A stretch of 64,000 nucleotides of DNA, from NCBI GenBank assembly GCA_030374765.1, contig JARGXX010000086.1, positions 248,001 to 312,000 of the forward strand. Direction: 5' to 3'. Shown here piece by piece: positions 62,996 to 64,000 of the stretch (within the stretch, counting starts at the first letter, position 1; each line of letters begins with the position of its first letter). Origin of the DNA: Agarophyton chilense (lineage: Eukaryota > Rhodophyta > Florideophyceae > Gracilariales > Gracilariaceae). Below the pieces are notes generated by a model. It had not been told where the DNA came from and ran no database searches. It saw only the letters and a program-made list of their open reading frames with translations. The translations under genes were made by a program, and so were the position numbers.

Positions 62996-63883
62996 TGTAG
63001 GACAACGCTTGGAGCGGAGACACCACGAAGATGTTCGGGATCTTCCTCTCTTGATAGACACGCCTCAGGCGGAGGAGACGCGTCCCAGCAGAGCACAGAA
63101 ACAGAGCCACTCTGGAAAGGCACGACGGAGTCGGGTGTAAGACCGAGGCCAATCCGGCGGGATATACCTAGAGTGTTCAGGTGAGCACGGCACAGTCCGG
63201 GGTGTGACTAATCCTAGACGGAGCGGTATCACGGCGATTGTCGGAAAAGGAGCGAGGAAGCACTCGTATGATGGGGACGAGCGGGGTGAGTGCGGCGGCC
63301 ACTCACGAGAGCCAAAAAAAGAACAAGAGGAAATTGGGGGCGACACCCTATACAGGGGCGAGACTACGACAAGTGTCGGCGATTAAATATGAACCCACGG
63401 TGGTGGTAGCACTGTGGTCGACAGAGGGGTGGATGAACTAACGTGCGACGGGCGCTCACGCAGTATGCGGTGAAGACGCGCCGAAGGCGAAGAGTTCAGA
63501 GCCAAGACTCCTTCCTTGGGATCATCCAAGAGGGGGTTTACTGGGGAGTAGTGCTCAACCTCCGAAGTAGTGTGGCGCGTGGCCCCTGAGAGTGGGCGCG
63601 CGCCCGAAAATTAGACACTAAAAAGCGATAGCGTAGCTTAAATAAATACTAAAAAATACTAAATAATACTAACCATTAGGTAGAATCCGGGCCACGTGTG
63701 GCACGCCTCGCACTCGAGCGACGGCATCCGTGCAGTCCACGTGTTTCACCAGTGTGCACCTCCGGTCCTAACCGGCCGTCGGCACGCAATAGCGGTATAG
63801 CTTGTCATAGACCAAGCTAGTCCTCAAGCGAGCGAAATATCTAAGTCCTGGGAAGAAACACCTATGAAGGGCATTGCACTTAA
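62996..63883 (-). repeat. 5' LTR of element B
   Basis: 888 bp, same orientation as 40985-41872. The outermost dinucleotide is AA on the plus strand (63882-63883) where the other copy has CA, so the canonical TG start of the 5' LTR is mutated to TT. Confidence 0.92.
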
Positions 63884-64000
63884 CAACACTGGAAAGCCAT
63901 CCTGCGGTCAAACCGGCTACATCAGTGGCATCGCCTTCTCTCATGGTGAAGACGTTTCGTACCACACTTTCGACTGGAATAGGTCGAATTAAGGACACAT
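63884..64000 (-). pseudogene. 5' part of ORF interrupted by element B (runs off window)
   Basis: Minus-strand open frame entering from beyond 64000 (REGDATDVAGLTAGWLSSV up to the insertion site). It joins in frame with 40984-40858 if element B and one duplication copy are removed. The gene continues outside the window, so its start and identity are unknown. Confidence 0.55.

Larger units (their letters stand above)
40985..63883 (-). mobile_element. Ty3/gypsy chromovirus-like element B (split by element A)
   Basis: This is a complete minus-strand LTR retrotransposon, 11.1 kb once nested element A and one duplication copy (42386-54140) are removed. Order in its own sense: 5' LTR 63883-62996, PBS, gag, pol (PR-RT-RNaseH-IN), chromodomain, then a long opposite-strand ORF, polypurine tract and 3' LTR 41872-40985. 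CAACA flanks both ends (40980-40984 and 63884-63888). Its LTRs differ at roughly 5% of positions by eye, and gag, pol and the accessory ORF all carry stops or frameshifts, so it is defective and older than A. Confidence 0.92.

Noticed and set aside
1-64000. tRNA, rRNA or other structured RNA genes
   Set aside because: No convincing A/B-box pair with cloverleaf, and no rRNA-like stretch, was seen by eye; a tRNAscan or Infernal run would be decisive.

Overview
This is a nuclear DNA window from an intron-poor eukaryote. Six conserved eukaryotic genes (a PP2A B'' subunit, a Herp-like ER protein, an RluA-type pseudouridine synthase, RRP5, SWD2/WDR82 and an FCP1/NIF-type phosphatase-like protein) lie close together on both strands. 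Each reads through as one uninterrupted frame; RRP5 alone is about 2,088 codons. This compact intronless island, set between broken transposons and Ty3/gypsy elements, would fit a florideophyte red alga such as Chondrus. That assignment is inference from genome style, not a species identification.

Layout. 0-12.3 kb is a graveyard: a decayed unknown gene (129-1485 +), decayed minus-strand coding remnants (1.5-4.4 kb), a broken PIF/Harbinger transposase (4.5-5.8 kb), an unidentified decayed stretch (6.0-6.8 kb) and a dead Ty3/gypsy element C on the minus strand (7.1-11.6 kb) in which protease, RT and integrase active-site motifs are all altered. 12.4-28.1 kb is the host gene island. 28.45-29.75 kb is a Tc1-type transposon with IR/DR ends and three in-frame stops, abutting a CACTA-type Tnp2 remnant (29.75-31.67 kb). 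31.9-40.9 kb is gene-poor. It holds two copies of an unidentified protein family (32.2 and 36.4 kb), a truncated J-domain fragment, decayed frames, and an AT-rich island studded with GCGCCAT/ACGCCAT motifs.

40.98-63.88 kb is a nested pair of chromodomain Ty3/gypsy retrotransposons. Element B (minus strand; LTRs 40985-41872 and 62996-63883; target duplication CAACA) is split by element A (plus strand; 42386-54135; LTRs of about 915 bp; target duplication ATGGC). A landed inside B's extra gene. Both elements encode gag, then pol in the -1 frame after a conserved GAAAAAC-TAA junction, an integrase and a chromodomain. Both also carry a long ORF on the opposite strand between the chromodomain and the 3' LTR. 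The two antisense ORFs are clearly homologous although A and B are strongly diverged. This conserved antisense accessory gene is the most interesting feature of the window. B itself interrupted a minus-strand ORF whose halves (40858-40984 and 63884-64000) rejoin in frame across the duplication.

Together the host genes suggest ordinary housekeeping functions (ribosome biogenesis, histone H3K4 methylation and 3'-end processing, ER quality control, phosphatase targeting, organellar RNA modification). They have no evident operon-like relation. The mobile elements are mostly defective by stops, frameshifts or active-site changes.
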